NCBI GenBank assembly: GCA_910584205.1
Contig: CAJUAA010000012.1
Location: forward strand, 1-64,000
DNA from: an uncultured Lachnospiraceae bacterium
GTDB taxonomy: Bacteria > Bacillota > Clostridia > Lachnospirales > Lachnospiraceae
Length of the DNA: 64,000 bases
Direction: 5' to 3'
The position numbers and the translations under genes are program-made. A model generated the notes under the pieces. That model was not told where the DNA came from and did not search any database. It saw nothing but the letters and a program-made list of their open reading frames with translations. The number at the start of each line of letters is the position of its first letter. Position 1 is the first letter of the stretch. Positions 1 through 8,034 of the stretch are shown here, one piece after another.

Positions 1-1452
1 CTACCAGCCGATCAGCCAGGAATAGATCCCCTCATATTTGTATCTGGATGCATCCCATGAGAAATCCTTCTGCATGCCTCTTGCAACCATCTCATCCCAC
101 TCTTTCCGGTGCACAAAATATGTGTACTTCGCATAGTTGATGACTTCCATCATATCCCATGGATTGTAATTTGTAAAGGAGAATCCGTCGCCCTTTCCTT
201 CATATTCATTATATGGCTCCACGGTATCCTTCAGACCGCCGGTCTCGCGCACGATGGGAACCGTTCCATAACGGAAGGAGATCAGCTGCGTCAGGCCGCA
301 GGGTTCGAAAGCAGACGGCATCAGGAACGCGTCCGCCGCCGCATACAGCTTGTGGGACAGTTCATCCGCATAATAAATATTAGCGGATACCCGGTCCGGA
401 TATTTCCATGCATAGTGACGGAACATGTCCTCGTATCTCTGGTCACCGGTACCGATGACCACAAACTGCGTATTGTCGTCCACGATCTGTTCCATCACCT
501 CCGCGATCAGGTCCAGGCCCTTCTGGTCCGTCAGACGGGAAATCAGGCCGATCAGCATCTTGTTCTCGTCCACTGCCAGCCCCAGCGCCTCCTGCAGAGC
601 CTTCTTATTCGCCGCCTTTCCTTTCTTAAATGTCTTCAGCTTATAGTTTTTGTCAATCTTCTCATCCGTCTCCGGATTCCAGATGTCATAATCGATTCCG
701 TTCACAATACCTCTGAGATCCATATGTCTTGCAGACAGAAGCCCGTCCAGCCCCTCACCGTACATAGGTGTCTGAATCTCATAGGCGTAGGTCTCGCTGA
801 CCGTCGTAATGTAATCCGCATAAACCAGTCCGCCCTTTAACATATTGGCGTCTCTTTTAAACTCCAGCTTATCCGGTGTAAACACATAATCCGGCAGGCC
901 TGTCAGGCCCTGCATGGTCTCGATATCCCAGATTCCCTGGAATCTCAGGTTGTGGATCGTCATGATGGTCTTGATGCCCTGATAAAAATCTCCCGCTGCA
1001 AACTCCGTCTTCAGGTAGACCGGAATCAGGCCTGCCTGCCAGTCATGGCAGTGAATCAGATCCGGGCGGAAGCCCACAATCGGAAGGATCGACAGCACTG
1101 CTTTTGAGAAAAACGCAAATTTCTCAATATCCGTACGAAAATCCCCATACGGCTTTGCCCCTCCGAAATAAACCAGATTGTCAATAAAATAATAGGTGAC
1201 GCCATCCAGTTCATAAGTCATGACGCCCACATGCGCACCGGGATTATACGAACCGGTTCCCATATAGAAATGCGTGATGTATTTAAAATTATTCCGGTAC
1301 TTATCCGGAATGCAGGTATAGTTCGGAATCACGACCCGGACATCCCACTCCTCTTTATTGAAGCCCTTTGGCAGCGCTCCGCATACATCTGCAAGGCCTC
1401 CGGTCTTTACAAAGGGAACGCACTCTGACGCCGCAAACAATATTTTTTTCAT
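1..1452 (-). CDS. glgA: Glycogen synthase (ADP-glucose type)
   Basis: Transfers glucose from ADP-glucose to the growing alpha-1,4-glucan in glycogen synthesis. The 483-aa protein has the GT5 layout: an N-terminal KTGGLADV ADP-glucose-binding loop (residues 16-23) and a C-terminal AFEPCGLTQL segment carrying the family's catalytic Glu region. Length is normal for bacterial GlgA. I place the start at the ATG at 1452 because GGGAGGG lies 8 nt upstream; an in-frame start 21 nt earlier would bury that site. The stop TAG is the first codon of the window, so the gene is complete. Other glg genes would have to lie to the left. The ABC-F gene is divergent. Confidence 0.96.
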   Translation of the reverse strand: MKKILFAASECVPFVKTGGLADVCGALPKGFNKEEWDVRVVIPNYTCIPDKYRNNFKYITHFYMGTGSYNPGAHVGVMTYELDGVTYYFIDNLVYFGGAKPYGDFRTDIEKFAFFSKAVLSILPIVGFRPDLIHCHDWQAGLIPVYLKTEFAAGDFYQGIKTIMTIHNLRFQGIWDIETMQGLTGLPDYVFTPDKLEFKRDANMLKGGLVYADYITTVSETYAYEIQTPMYGEGLDGLLSARHMDLRGIVNGIDYDIWNPETDEKIDKNYKLKTFKKGKAANKKALQEALGLAVDENKMLIGLISRLTDQKGLDLIAEVMEQIVDDNTQFVVIGTGDQRYEDMFRHYAWKYPDRVSANIYYADELSHKLYAAADAFLMPSAFEPCGLTQLISFRYGTVPIVRETGGLKDTVEPYNEYEGKGDGFSFTNYNPWDMMEVINYAKYTYFVHRKEWDEMVARGMQKDFSWDASRYKYEGIYSWLIGW

Positions 1453-1496
1453 GGATGAACCCTCCCGTATCATTTAAGAAGTATTTTGATATTCTT

Positions 1497-1525
1497 ATCA
1501 TACCACAATCTTCCTCATTTCTAAA
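1497..1525 (-). promoter_or_regulatory. Sigma-A promoter of glgA
   Basis: Read on the minus strand, -35 TTTAGA and -10 TATGAT are separated by 17 nt. TGG precedes the -10, giving an extended -10. The leader to the glgA ATG is about 40 nt. Confidence 0.6.
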
Positions 1526-1545
1526 GTACATTTTTGCAAAAATAC

Positions 1546-1573
1546 TTGCAAAAAGAAAATTTTCCGTTAGAAT
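1546..1573 (+). promoter_or_regulatory. Sigma-A promoter of the ABC-F gene
   Basis: TTGCAA and TAGAAT are separated by 16 nt, about 50 nt upstream of the ABC-F start and divergent from the glgA promoter. Confidence 0.5.
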
Positions 1574-1625
1574 ATAGAGTGTTGTATGACAGATAATCAT
1601 TTTCACGCAAAGAAAGGTTGATTTT

Positions 1626-3266
1626 ATGATCAGTGCAAATAATGTAACGCTCCGTCTGGGCAAAAAAGCCCTTTTCGAAGATGTGAATATAAAATTCACG
1701 GAAGGAAACTGCTACGGCCTGATCGGTGCCAACGGCGCCGGCAAGTCTACGTTTTTAAAGATCCTGTCCGGAGAGCTGGACTCCACCAGCGGCGAGATCG
1801 CCGTCACGCCGGGCCAGCGTCTCTCCTTTTTGAAACAGGACCACTTCCAGTATGATGAATATCCGGTCATGGATACGGTCATCATGGGAAACGCAAGGCT
1901 CTACGAGATCATGAAGGAAAAAGACTCCATCTATGCCAAAGAGGATTTTACCGATGAGGACGGAATCCGCGCCAGCGAACTGGAAGCAGAATTCGCGGAC
2001 ATGGACGGCTGGGAGGCGGAATCCGACGCTTCCACCCTGTTAAACGGCCTTGGGATCGAGACGGAATTCCACTATTCGCTCATGAAGGACCTGACCGGAG
2101 CGCAGAAGGTCAAGATCCTTCTGGCGCAGGCGCTGTTCGGCAACCCGGACATCCTGCTTCTGGACGAGCCTACCAACCACCTGGATCTGGACGCCATCGC
2201 CTGGCTGGAAGAATTCCTCATCAATTTCGACAACACGGTCATCGTGGTCTCCCACGATCGTTATTTTTTAAACAAAGTATGTACCCACATTGCGGACATT
2301 GACTACGGCAAGATCCAGCTGTACGCCGGCAACTATGATTTCTGGTATGAGTCCAGCCAGCTCATGATCCGCCAGATGAAGGAAGCCAACAAGAAGAAGG
2401 AAGAGAAGATCAAGGAGCTGCAGGAGTTCATCTCCCGTTTCTCCGCCAACGCTTCCAAGTCCAAACAGGCTACCTCCAGGAAAAAAGCGCTGGAGAAAAT
2501 CCAGCTGGACGAGATCCGTCCTTCCAGCCGGAAATATCCCTACATTGATTTCCGTCCCAACCGGGAGATCGGCAACGAGGTGCTGACCGTGGAAGGCATC
2601 TCCAAGACCATCGACGGCGTAAAGGTGCTGGACAACATTTCCTTCATTCTCGGGCATGACGACAAGGTGGCGTTCGTGGGAAGCAACGAATTTGCCAAGA
2701 CCACCTTATTTAAAATCCTGTCCGGAGAGATGGAACCGGACGAGGGAAGCTACAAGTGGGGCGTGACCACCTCCCAGTCCTATTTCCCGAAGGATAACAC
2801 GAAGGAATTCGACAACGACGACATCATCGTGGACTGGCTGACCCAGTATTCCGAAATCAAGGACGTGACCTATGTCCGCGGTTTCCTGGGAAGAATGCTC
2901 TTTGCCGGAGAAGACGGCGTGAAAAAAGTACGCATCCTGTCCGGAGGCGAGAAGGTCCGCTGTATGCTCAGCAAGCTCATGATTTCCGGAGCCAATGTGC
3001 TGATCCTGGACGAACCCACGGACCACCTGGATATGGAATCCATCACCGCGCTCAATAACGGTTTGATCAAATTCCCGGGCGTCCTTCTGTTCTCCTCCCG
3101 CGACCACCAGATCGTCCAGACCACGGCGAACCGGATCATCGAGATCCTGCCGAACGGGTCCATGATCGACAAGATCACCACCTACGACGAATATCTGGAA
3201 AGCGACGAGATGGCAAGAAAACGTACCGTCTATACGAGTAATAAATTTGCGGAAGAGGACGACTGA
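1626..3266 (+). CDS. ABC-F family ATPase, YbiT-like
   Basis: A 546-aa cytoplasmic protein with two ABC ATPase domains and no membrane segment, so a ribosome-associated ABC-F factor rather than a transporter. Domain 1 has Walker A GANGAGKST (34-42), a degenerate signature LTGAQ and Walker B LLLDEPTNHLD. The linker RFSANASKSKQATSRKKALE is the strongly conserved YbiT-type segment. Domain 2 is unusual: Walker A reads GSNEFAKTT (about 352-360) instead of GxNGxGKST, and the H-switch region reads SSRDHQ where SHDREF is usual, although signature LSGGE and Walker B are kept. Domain 2 may bind ATP poorly. AGAAAGG precedes the start. It could modulate translation; antibiotic resistance cannot be claimed. 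Confidence 0.9.
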   Translation: MISANNVTLRLGKKALFEDVNIKFTEGNCYGLIGANGAGKSTFLKILSGELDSTSGEIAVTPGQRLSFLKQDHFQYDEYPVMDTVIMGNARLYEIMKEKDSIYAKEDFTDEDGIRASELEAEFADMDGWEAESDASTLLNGLGIETEFHYSLMKDLTGAQKVKILLAQALFGNPDILLLDEPTNHLDLDAIAWLEEFLINFDNTVIVVSHDRYFLNKVCTHIADIDYGKIQLYAGNYDFWYESSQLMIRQMKEANKKKEEKIKELQEFISRFSANASKSKQATSRKKALEKIQLDEIRPSSRKYPYIDFRPNREIGNEVLTVEGISKTIDGVKVLDNISFILGHDDKVAFVGSNEFAKTTLFKILSGEMEPDEGSYKWGVTTSQSYFPKDNTKEFDNDDIIVDWLTQYSEIKDVTYVRGFLGRMLFAGEDGVKKVRILSGGEKVRCMLSKLMISGANVLILDEPTDHLDMESITALNNGLIKFPGVLLFSSRDHQIVQTTANRIIEILPNGSMIDKITTYDEYLESDEMARKRTVYTSNKFAEEDD

Positions 3267-3288
3267 TTCTTCCAATGCCGCAGACGTC

Positions 3289-3340
3289 AAAAGCCGGCGG
3301 ACAGGTGACGTATCACCTGCCGCCGGCTCTTTCTCTTTTC
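3289..3340. terminator. Strong bidirectional terminator
   Basis: A long stem (3292-3308 pairing with 3313-3328, loop CGTA, one internal mismatch) lies between two convergent genes. It is followed by a T-rich run on the plus strand and by TTTT on the minus strand, so it can end both the ABC-F and the anti-sigma transcripts. Confidence 0.85.
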
Positions 3341-3342
3341 TG

Positions 3343-4536
3343 TTATCTTTTCAGCCTGTACACCGCAAAGGTTACCGTGCCGTCCTCATTGAGCGTAACC
3401 ACATCCACCTTAAGACTCCTGATTCCGCCGTCGCTGTAGGACCAGTTGCAAACCCTCATACTGCCCGGCTTTTTCTCCGGGAACAGCTCGTTCACGAAAA
3501 TCGGCCCGCTTCCGCTGCCTTCCTCTCCCAGGTCATAGGAATATTCGGCCATTCCGTCCGCATCCGGCCTGCACACCTGCACGGTGGATTCGATCCGCTC
3601 CGCGTCTTCTTTGATCCTGCCCTCCTGAAGCTCGGACTGAAACACTTCCATCCAGGCTTCGATCTCCAGATCCTGCTCACCCATCTCCATGGGCTCATCC
3701 TCCGCGTGCATCTCTTCTTCCAGGGACCGCAGGAATGCCTCTGCTGCCGCCGGGTCTCCTTTGGCAGGGTCCAGAGGAAGGACAAACAGCGCATTCACCT
3801 TCCCGTAGCTCTCATTCCTTGTGATCTCCCCGGTGGCCTCATCAAACCGATAAGCCTCACTGTCGTAGAAGGTTCCGGAACTGATGCCGATGTAAATCCC
3901 CCGGTCTGCGAAGATGTCGATGTTTTCCATAGACAGCAGGCGGTACTGTATCCCCTCCTGTACAAATTCGCTGTATCCGCCGCCCAGATTCATAAGGCCG
4001 TAATTCCACGGCTCCAGCCCCTTAATATAAGGAGACACATAGAACGGCTCCTCTCCGTACGCGTCGTCGCCGGTATCCGGCATGGGGCTGCCGTCCGCCC
4101 GCTCAATGGCCACCGCCGTATAGAACCGGTCGTCCTCCACCTGCCCTTTCTCATCCACCGGAAGGTATTCGCTGATGTTCCGGCCGGTCACCGCCCCCAG
4201 AAGGGTGATCCGGTATCCCGCATATTCCTGCGTCTCATTGACCAGCACGGCGTCCTCTCCCTGAAACGCGTCCATCAGCTTCTGATCCTGCAGTTCCTGG
4301 GCGATCTGCCCGGGAGTCAGGTACCTGGCGGCTGCCACCACCGCCGCGGAACCGATCACCAGTGTCAATGCTGCCGCCGTCACCGCCGCGGATATCCTGC
4401 TTTTTCTCATTTTCGACCTGTCTGCCATATTCTCCATCTCCTCTGCCTGATATAAAAGATTCCGATTGAGCCATGCATCCGGCTCATTCTGCGGAGTAAG
4501 GGCCTGTTTTAAAACACGATCAAGATCTCTTTTCAT
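3343..4536 (-). CDS. Putative membrane anti-sigma factor, DUF4179-like
   Basis: A 397-aa protein with a short cytoplasmic N-terminus (1-46), one membrane segment (about 47-71) and a long extracytoplasmic region, the topology of ECF anti-sigma factors. No zinc-binding HxxxCxxC motif is visible, so it is not a classic ZAS-domain protein; the pattern fits the DUF4179-type partners common in Clostridia. The ATG at 4536 has GGAGG 9 nt upstream; a TTG 9 nt earlier is rejected. It overlaps the 3' end of the sigma gene by 17 nt, so translation is probably coupled. Role is inferred from topology and context; the signal sensed is unknown. Confidence 0.65.
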   Translation of the reverse strand: MKRDLDRVLKQALTPQNEPDAWLNRNLLYQAEEMENMADRSKMRKSRISAAVTAAALTLVIGSAAVVAAARYLTPGQIAQELQDQKLMDAFQGEDAVLVNETQEYAGYRITLLGAVTGRNISEYLPVDEKGQVEDDRFYTAVAIERADGSPMPDTGDDAYGEEPFYVSPYIKGLEPWNYGLMNLGGGYSEFVQEGIQYRLLSMENIDIFADRGIYIGISSGTFYDSEAYRFDEATGEITRNESYGKVNALFVLPLDPAKGDPAAAEAFLRSLEEEMHAEDEPMEMGEQDLEIEAWMEVFQSELQEGRIKEDAERIESTVQVCRPDADGMAEYSYDLGEEGSGSGPIFVNELFPEKKPGSMRVCNWSYSDGGIRSLKVDVVTLNEDGTVTFAVYRLKR

Positions 4537-5053
4537 GCAAAACAACCTCCAGTTCTTTTTTCAGCACCTTTTTTGCCTTGTAAAGCCTGCTCTTCACGGT
4601 TCCCTCCGGAATCTTCAGCACCTGCGAGATCTCGGAAAGTTTCAATTCCTCCATATAAAAGAGCAGTACCGGAAGCCTGTATTTTTCCGGCAGGCTGCCC
4701 ACCGCCTTTTGTACCAGCGTCCTCTCCTCTTCGGATATGACCTGCTCTTCCGGCGACAATTCTCCTGCTGGCAGCTCCAGAACGGTATCCTCCATGGACA
4801 GCACCGGTCCTGTGATCCGCTGTCTCCAGGCGAATTTCCGTCTCCGGTTCCTCCACAGGTTCACTGCCACCGACAGCAGATAGCTTTTGGGATTGTTGGT
4901 GATATCCAGCCTTCCCTTAAGCTCCACCATTTTCAGAAAGGTATCCTGGTACAGATCATCCGCTTCCTGCCGGCTGCCGGCCAGCTGACAGCAGAAAGAA
5001 TAGATGTCTTTTCCGTTTTTCCTGATACATTCCTCCAGTTCTTCTCGGCTCAT
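4520..5053 (-). CDS. ECF (sigma-70 family group 4) sigma factor
   Basis: A 177-aa sigma factor with only regions 2 and 4. Region 2 holds the EADDLYQDTFLKMVE core-binding segment (residues about 30-45). Region 4 holds SLPEKYRLPVLLFYMEELKLSEIS and the recognition helix IPEGTVKSRLYKAKK (about 150-165). Size is typical of ECF factors. The gene overlaps the membrane protein gene that follows, the usual sigma/anti-sigma arrangement. A TGAAAACC element upstream on the minus strand could be an autoregulatory -35, but I could not define a convincing -10. The regulon cannot be told from the window. Confidence 0.92.
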   Translation of the reverse strand: MSREELEECIRKNGKDIYSFCCQLAGSRQEADDLYQDTFLKMVELKGRLDITNNPKSYLLSVAVNLWRNRRRKFAWRQRITGPVLSMEDTVLELPAGELSPEEQVISEEERTLVQKAVGSLPEKYRLPVLLFYMEELKLSEISQVLKIPEGTVKSRLYKAKKVLKKELEVVLHEKRS

Positions 5054-5144
5054 GTCCTGTCCTCCAGTTTCAGACGTCTTTTCCGAAGGCTTTGCCCTTC
5101 ACCCTTATATGGTAATCACATGGAAAATGGTTTTCATTTTTGTC

Positions 5145-5176
5145 AAAAAAGACAGGCGCCGGATTCCGCACCTGTC
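5145..5176 (-). terminator. Intrinsic terminator after the galE/IIB-like unit
   Basis: On the minus strand a 9-bp GACAGG-containing stem is followed by six T. It sits 16 nt past the stop of the IIB-like gene and separates it from the ECF sigma gene. Confidence 0.85.
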
Positions 5177-5191
5177 CTTTCTTTGAATTTC

Positions 5192-5518
5192 TCATATCAT
5201 AAGCTGTTCTTTGTAACGTCTGATCTCGGCGATCGCCTCCTGCATGACACGGTCGCCTTTTGCCATGCCAAAATCCCGGGTATCTACCGCCAGCACCGGA
5301 ACCTTCACCGGAACCCATTCTCTCACACTGGCCAGCGCGCAGCGCACCTGCGGGCCTACCAGAACGATGTCGGCATCCTCCGCTCCTTCTTCCAGCCCGG
5401 CAAGCGAGGAGATCACGATCTCCGTCTCCATCATATTCGCAGCCGCCCATGCCAGCATCCGGTCTTTTAAAATACTCGCAGAGCTTCCGGAATAACTCAC
5501 CAGAATAATCTTCATCAT
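5192..5518 (-). CDS. PTS IIB-like protein lacking the phospho-cysteine
   Basis: A 108-aa cytoplasmic protein with the fold-defining N-terminus of lactose/cellobiose-family EIIB (MKIILVSYSGSSASILKDRM) and a matching second half (ADIVLVGPQVR). In true EIIB the first beta strand ends in a Cys that carries the phosphate (consensus ILLVCAAGMSTS). Here the aligned residue is Ser (VSYSGSSAS), so phosphotransfer by the normal chemistry is not expected. No IIA or IIC lies nearby. It follows galE by 17 nt and probably shares its transcript. It may be a regulatory remnant or a degenerate copy. Two adjacent ATGs (5518, 5515) are both possible starts behind GAGGG. Confidence 0.75.
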   Translation of the reverse strand: MMKIILVSYSGSSASILKDRMLAWAAANMMETEIVISSLAGLEEGAEDADIVLVGPQVRCALASVREWVPVKVPVLAVDTRDFGMAKGDRVMQEAIAEIRRYKEQLMI

Positions 5519-5535
5519 TTCCCTCGCCTGACGGT

Positions 5536-6558
5536 CTATTCCGGATCATTGTATCCGTTGGGATTCTGAGACTGCCATCTCCAGGAATCCGCACACATCT
5601 CTTCGATCCCGTACTCTGCTTCCCAGCCCAGTTCTTCCTTCGCCTTTGCCGGATTGCAGTAGCAGGTGGCAATATCTCCCGCGCGGCGGGGCTTGATCGC
5701 ATAGGGCAGCTCTTTCCCGCATGCCTTGCTGAAGGCCGCCACCACCTGAAGTACGCTGTATCCGTGTCCGGTACCCAGATTGTAGATCCGGACTCCTTTT
5801 TCTTCTTTAAACTTCTCCAGCGCCTTCACATGTCCTCTTGCCAGATCCACCACGTGGATGTAGTCGCGCACGCCGGTTCCGTCCGGAGTATCGTAGTCGT
5901 TTCCAAACACGCCGACGCACTCCAGCCTGCCGATGGCAACCTGCGCCACATATGGAAGAAGATTGTTGGGGATTCCCTTGGGATCCTCCCCGATCTTACC
6001 GGACTTATGCGCGCCGATGGGGTTAAAGTAACGAAGCAGGATCACATTCCATTCCGGATCGGACTTCTGAATGTCCATCAGCACCTGCTCCAGCATGGTT
6101 TTGGTCTGTCCGTAGGGATTCGTCGGAGACTGTTTGGGACAGTTCTCCGTGATCGGAATCTCCAGAGGATCTCCGTATACGGTGGCGGAGGAACTGAAGA
6201 TGATGTTTTTCACGCCGTTCTTTCTCATGGTGTCGCACAGCAGCAGCGTTCCTGCCATATTATTGTAATAATACTCGATGGGCTTTTCCACGGACTCTCC
6301 CACCGCCTTATAGCCTGCGAAATGAATGACCGCTTCCGGCTTCTCCGCCTCAAATATCTCATTCAGCCTGGGCTGGTCCAGAAGATCCACCTCGTAAAAT
6401 GTCACTGACCTGCCTGTGATCTCCTCCACCCGGTCCAGCGCTTTTTTACTCGCATTGTACAGATTGTCAACAACCACCACATCATAGCCTTCGTTCAAAA
6501 GCTCCACGCAGGTATGGCTTCCAATATAACCTGCTCCGCCAGTCACCAAAATCTTCAT
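5536..6558 (-). CDS. galE: UDP-glucose 4-epimerase
   Basis: Interconverts UDP-glucose and UDP-galactose for the Leloir pathway and for surface sugars. The 340-aa protein is an extended short-chain dehydrogenase: Rossmann motif GGAGYIGSH (7-15), a Ser-rich SSSATVYG (122-129) and catalytic pair Y149/K153 in YGQTK. Length matches E. coli GalE (about 338 aa). The start at 6558 has AGAGG upstream. The neighbouring IIB-like gene follows in the same direction; galK and galT are not present in the window. Confidence 0.96.
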   Translation of the reverse strand: MKILVTGGAGYIGSHTCVELLNEGYDVVVVDNLYNASKKALDRVEEITGRSVTFYEVDLLDQPRLNEIFEAEKPEAVIHFAGYKAVGESVEKPIEYYYNNMAGTLLLCDTMRKNGVKNIIFSSSATVYGDPLEIPITENCPKQSPTNPYGQTKTMLEQVLMDIQKSDPEWNVILLRYFNPIGAHKSGKIGEDPKGIPNNLLPYVAQVAIGRLECVGVFGNDYDTPDGTGVRDYIHVVDLARGHVKALEKFKEEKGVRIYNLGTGHGYSVLQVVAAFSKACGKELPYAIKPRRAGDIATCYCNPAKAKEELGWEAEYGIEEMCADSWRWQSQNPNGYNDPE

Positions 6559-6598
6559 AAATTTTTTCCTCTCTGAGATCCGTTTATTTGCATCTTCC

Positions 6599-6627
6599 GA
6601 CGGCCGATGGCCTTCCTCGGCCCGTCA
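6599..6627. other. Imperfect stem-loop upstream of galE
   Basis: GACGGCCGA pairs with TCGGCCCGTC with one bulge. It lies about 40 nt before galE. No T-run follows on the minus strand, so it is more likely a leader structure than a terminator. The rest of 6559-6703 shows nothing I can assign. Confidence 0.3.
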
Positions 6628-6703
6628 TTTATCAGTGTATCACATTTTGGCCGGATTGGCAAATAGTCCTTCCCTCAGAATGTAAGATTCTCTCAAAGTT
6701 TCC

Positions 6704-6732
6704 TTGTATTTTCCATAAAGTAGATTTATAAT
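6704..6732 (+). promoter_or_regulatory. Sigma-A promoter of the 173-aa gene
   Basis: TTGTAT and a perfect TATAAT are separated by 17 nt. The expected start point, about 6739, lies inside the left arm of the following palindrome, so the RNA would begin with that hairpin. Confidence 0.75.
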
Positions 6733-6733
6733 G

Positions 6734-6769
6734 TAAACATAAAAAAGTCTTTGGACTTTTTTATGTTTA
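6734..6769. repeat. Perfect 16-bp inverted repeat at the transcript start
   Basis: The arms 6734-6749 and 6754-6769 are exact reverse complements around a TTTG loop. A run of six A lies in the left arm and six T in the right. Because the predicted start is near 6739, at least 12 bp would fold as a 5'-terminal hairpin of the mRNA. Confidence 0.8.
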
Positions 6770-6850
6770 ACGACAGACCGAAGGTCTGGAGTCTTATGCT
6801 CCGCAACAGACCATTGTTTTGTTTAACGACAGACCGAAGGTCCGGAGTCT
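6765..6850 (+). repeat. Two 30-bp direct repeats in the 5' leader
   Basis: Copies at 6765-6794 and 6821-6850 differ at one base and lie 56 bp apart. Each carries a small GACC-GAA-GGTC hairpin. They occupy the untranslated leader of the 173-aa gene and are not long or numerous enough for CRISPR. Confidence 0.75.
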
Positions 6851-6906
6851 CACCCCGTACTTTGCGGCAGCCCAGCGGCCGTCCATATAAAAAGGAGAAA
6901 AAGTTT

Positions 6907-7428
6907 ATGAAAAACCAGTTATTTGAAGAAGCCAAACGTTCTGACACGCTCAGCAGGGAGCTCATCAGCAATCTGCTGGAATCCATGGAGTACAGCAGCA
7001 TTTCCTTTATCAACTGGACCATTGACGTCCTGAAGATCCTCCGTACCCGTATTGAGCGCGGCGACAAGATCACGGACGCCGTATCCAAAGTGGTCTATGA
7101 CAGGAAAACCTTCCAGGCATTTGTAAAGAAGAATTTCTCTTCCTACATTTTCAGCCAGGTATTTGCAGATCCGAAGAAAGCAGAAAAGGTCTATTTCAGC
7201 CTGGAATCCTGCGAAGGCGGATACAATCTGATCATGGCTCCGTCCTCCAAAGAGAAGACCTACGAATGGATCTCCAGCTTAAGCGAGCGCTTCTCCCTGG
7301 TACAGATGATCGCCACCGGCGTTGTCTATGTCAAGGACAACAGGAAAAATTCCTATATGCCCTTTATCTCCGAACACGGAAAATACTGCCGCTACGACAA
7401 GAAGGCGGGAAAGATCCTGGAGCTCTGA
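6907..7428 (+). CDS. Hypothetical 173-aa cytoplasmic protein
   Basis: I do not recognise this family. The protein has no signal peptide or membrane segment and is rich in charged residues. The N-terminal half (to about residue 80) looks helical (SRELISNLLESMEYSS), and the C-terminal half has alternating hydrophobic residues suggesting beta strands (SLVQMIATGVVYVKDN). AAGGAG lies 9 nt upstream of the ATG at 6907. It is monocistronic: its own strong promoter, a leader of about 170 nt with hairpins and repeats, and a terminator at 7441. The long structured leader suggests post-transcriptional control. Confidence 0.75.
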   Translation: MKNQLFEEAKRSDTLSRELISNLLESMEYSSISFINWTIDVLKILRTRIERGDKITDAVSKVVYDRKTFQAFVKKNFSSYIFSQVFADPKKAEKVYFSLESCEGGYNLIMAPSSKEKTYEWISSLSERFSLVQMIATGVVYVKDNRKNSYMPFISEHGKYCRYDKKAGKILEL

Positions 7429-7440
7429 TCCCCATTGCTT

Positions 7441-7484
7441 AAAAAACCATACCGTACGGTTCCCGCCGCGTGGTATGGTTTTTT
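7441..7484. terminator. Bidirectional terminator
   Basis: AAAAAACCATACC (7441-7453) is the exact reverse complement of GGTATGGTTTTTT (7472-7484). Having a T-run in both directions, it serves the 173-aa gene and the convergent phosphodiesterase gene. Confidence 0.9.
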
Positions 7485-7491
7485 CATGTGC

Positions 7492-8034
7492 TTACAGCCT
7501 GTATTCCATATAGGGCTTCCCGTCCAGATCCTTCCAGAGAAAGATGCCGGCTTCATAGATGAGATATCCGTGGGCGCTTCCTTCCTTGGGAATGGACACG
7601 GAACCCGGATTCATATACACATACGTCTCATGCTCCCGGCAGGCCGGCACATGGGTATGCCCATGCAGCAGGATATCTCCCTTCTTCAGCATCGGAAGAT
7701 TCTGTTCGTGAAAGACATGTCCGTGGGTCAGGAAGATCATGCGTCCCTGCTCATACAGAAAACCGTAATCCGCCAGGATCGGGAACCGGAGGACCATCTG
7801 GTCCACCTCCGTGTCGCAGTTTCCGCGGACACAGAGGATCTCCTCTTTCCGTTCATTCAGCATGGCAAGCACCTCCTTCGGCGCGTATTCCTTTGGCAGG
7901 TCGTTGCGGGGGCCATGGTAGAGCAGGTCTCCCAGAAGGATCAGCCGGTCTGCCCGTTCCTCCTCATACCGTCTCAAAAGCGTTCTGCAGTAATACGCAG
8001 AACCGTGTATATCACTTGCGATCAGCAGCTTCAT
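7492..8034 (-). CDS. yfcE: YfcE/MJ0936-type metallophosphodiesterase
   Basis: A 180-aa calcineurin-like phosphoesterase that hydrolyses small phosphodiesters using two metals. The full motif set is present: D8-x-H10, G35-D36, G71-N72-x-D74, then THGH and LHGHTH. Length matches E. coli YfcE (184 aa). The ATG at 8034 has GGAGGA just upstream; a start 21 nt earlier is rejected. Its start lies inside the 3' end of the MoxR-type gene (23-nt overlap), so the two are translationally linked. The in vivo substrate is not known for most members. Confidence 0.9.
   Translation of the reverse strand: MKLLIASDIHGSAYYCRTLLRRYEEERADRLILLGDLLYHGPRNDLPKEYAPKEVLAMLNERKEEILCVRGNCDTEVDQMVLRFPILADYGFLYEQGRMIFLTHGHVFHEQNLPMLKKGDILLHGHTHVPACREHETYVYMNPGSVSIPKEGSAHGYLIYEAGIFLWKDLDGKPYMEYRL

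Noticed and set aside
3247..4455. Long plus-strand open frame opposite the putative anti-sigma gene
   Set aside because: It is the mirror of a gene with good codon pattern, start signal and operon context; its own product is His/Leu/Arg-rich with no domain and no ribosome binding site.
6765..6850. Pair of 30-bp repeats considered as attachment sites or CRISPR
   Set aside because: Only two copies 56 bp apart in an mRNA leader, with no integrase or cas gene nearby.
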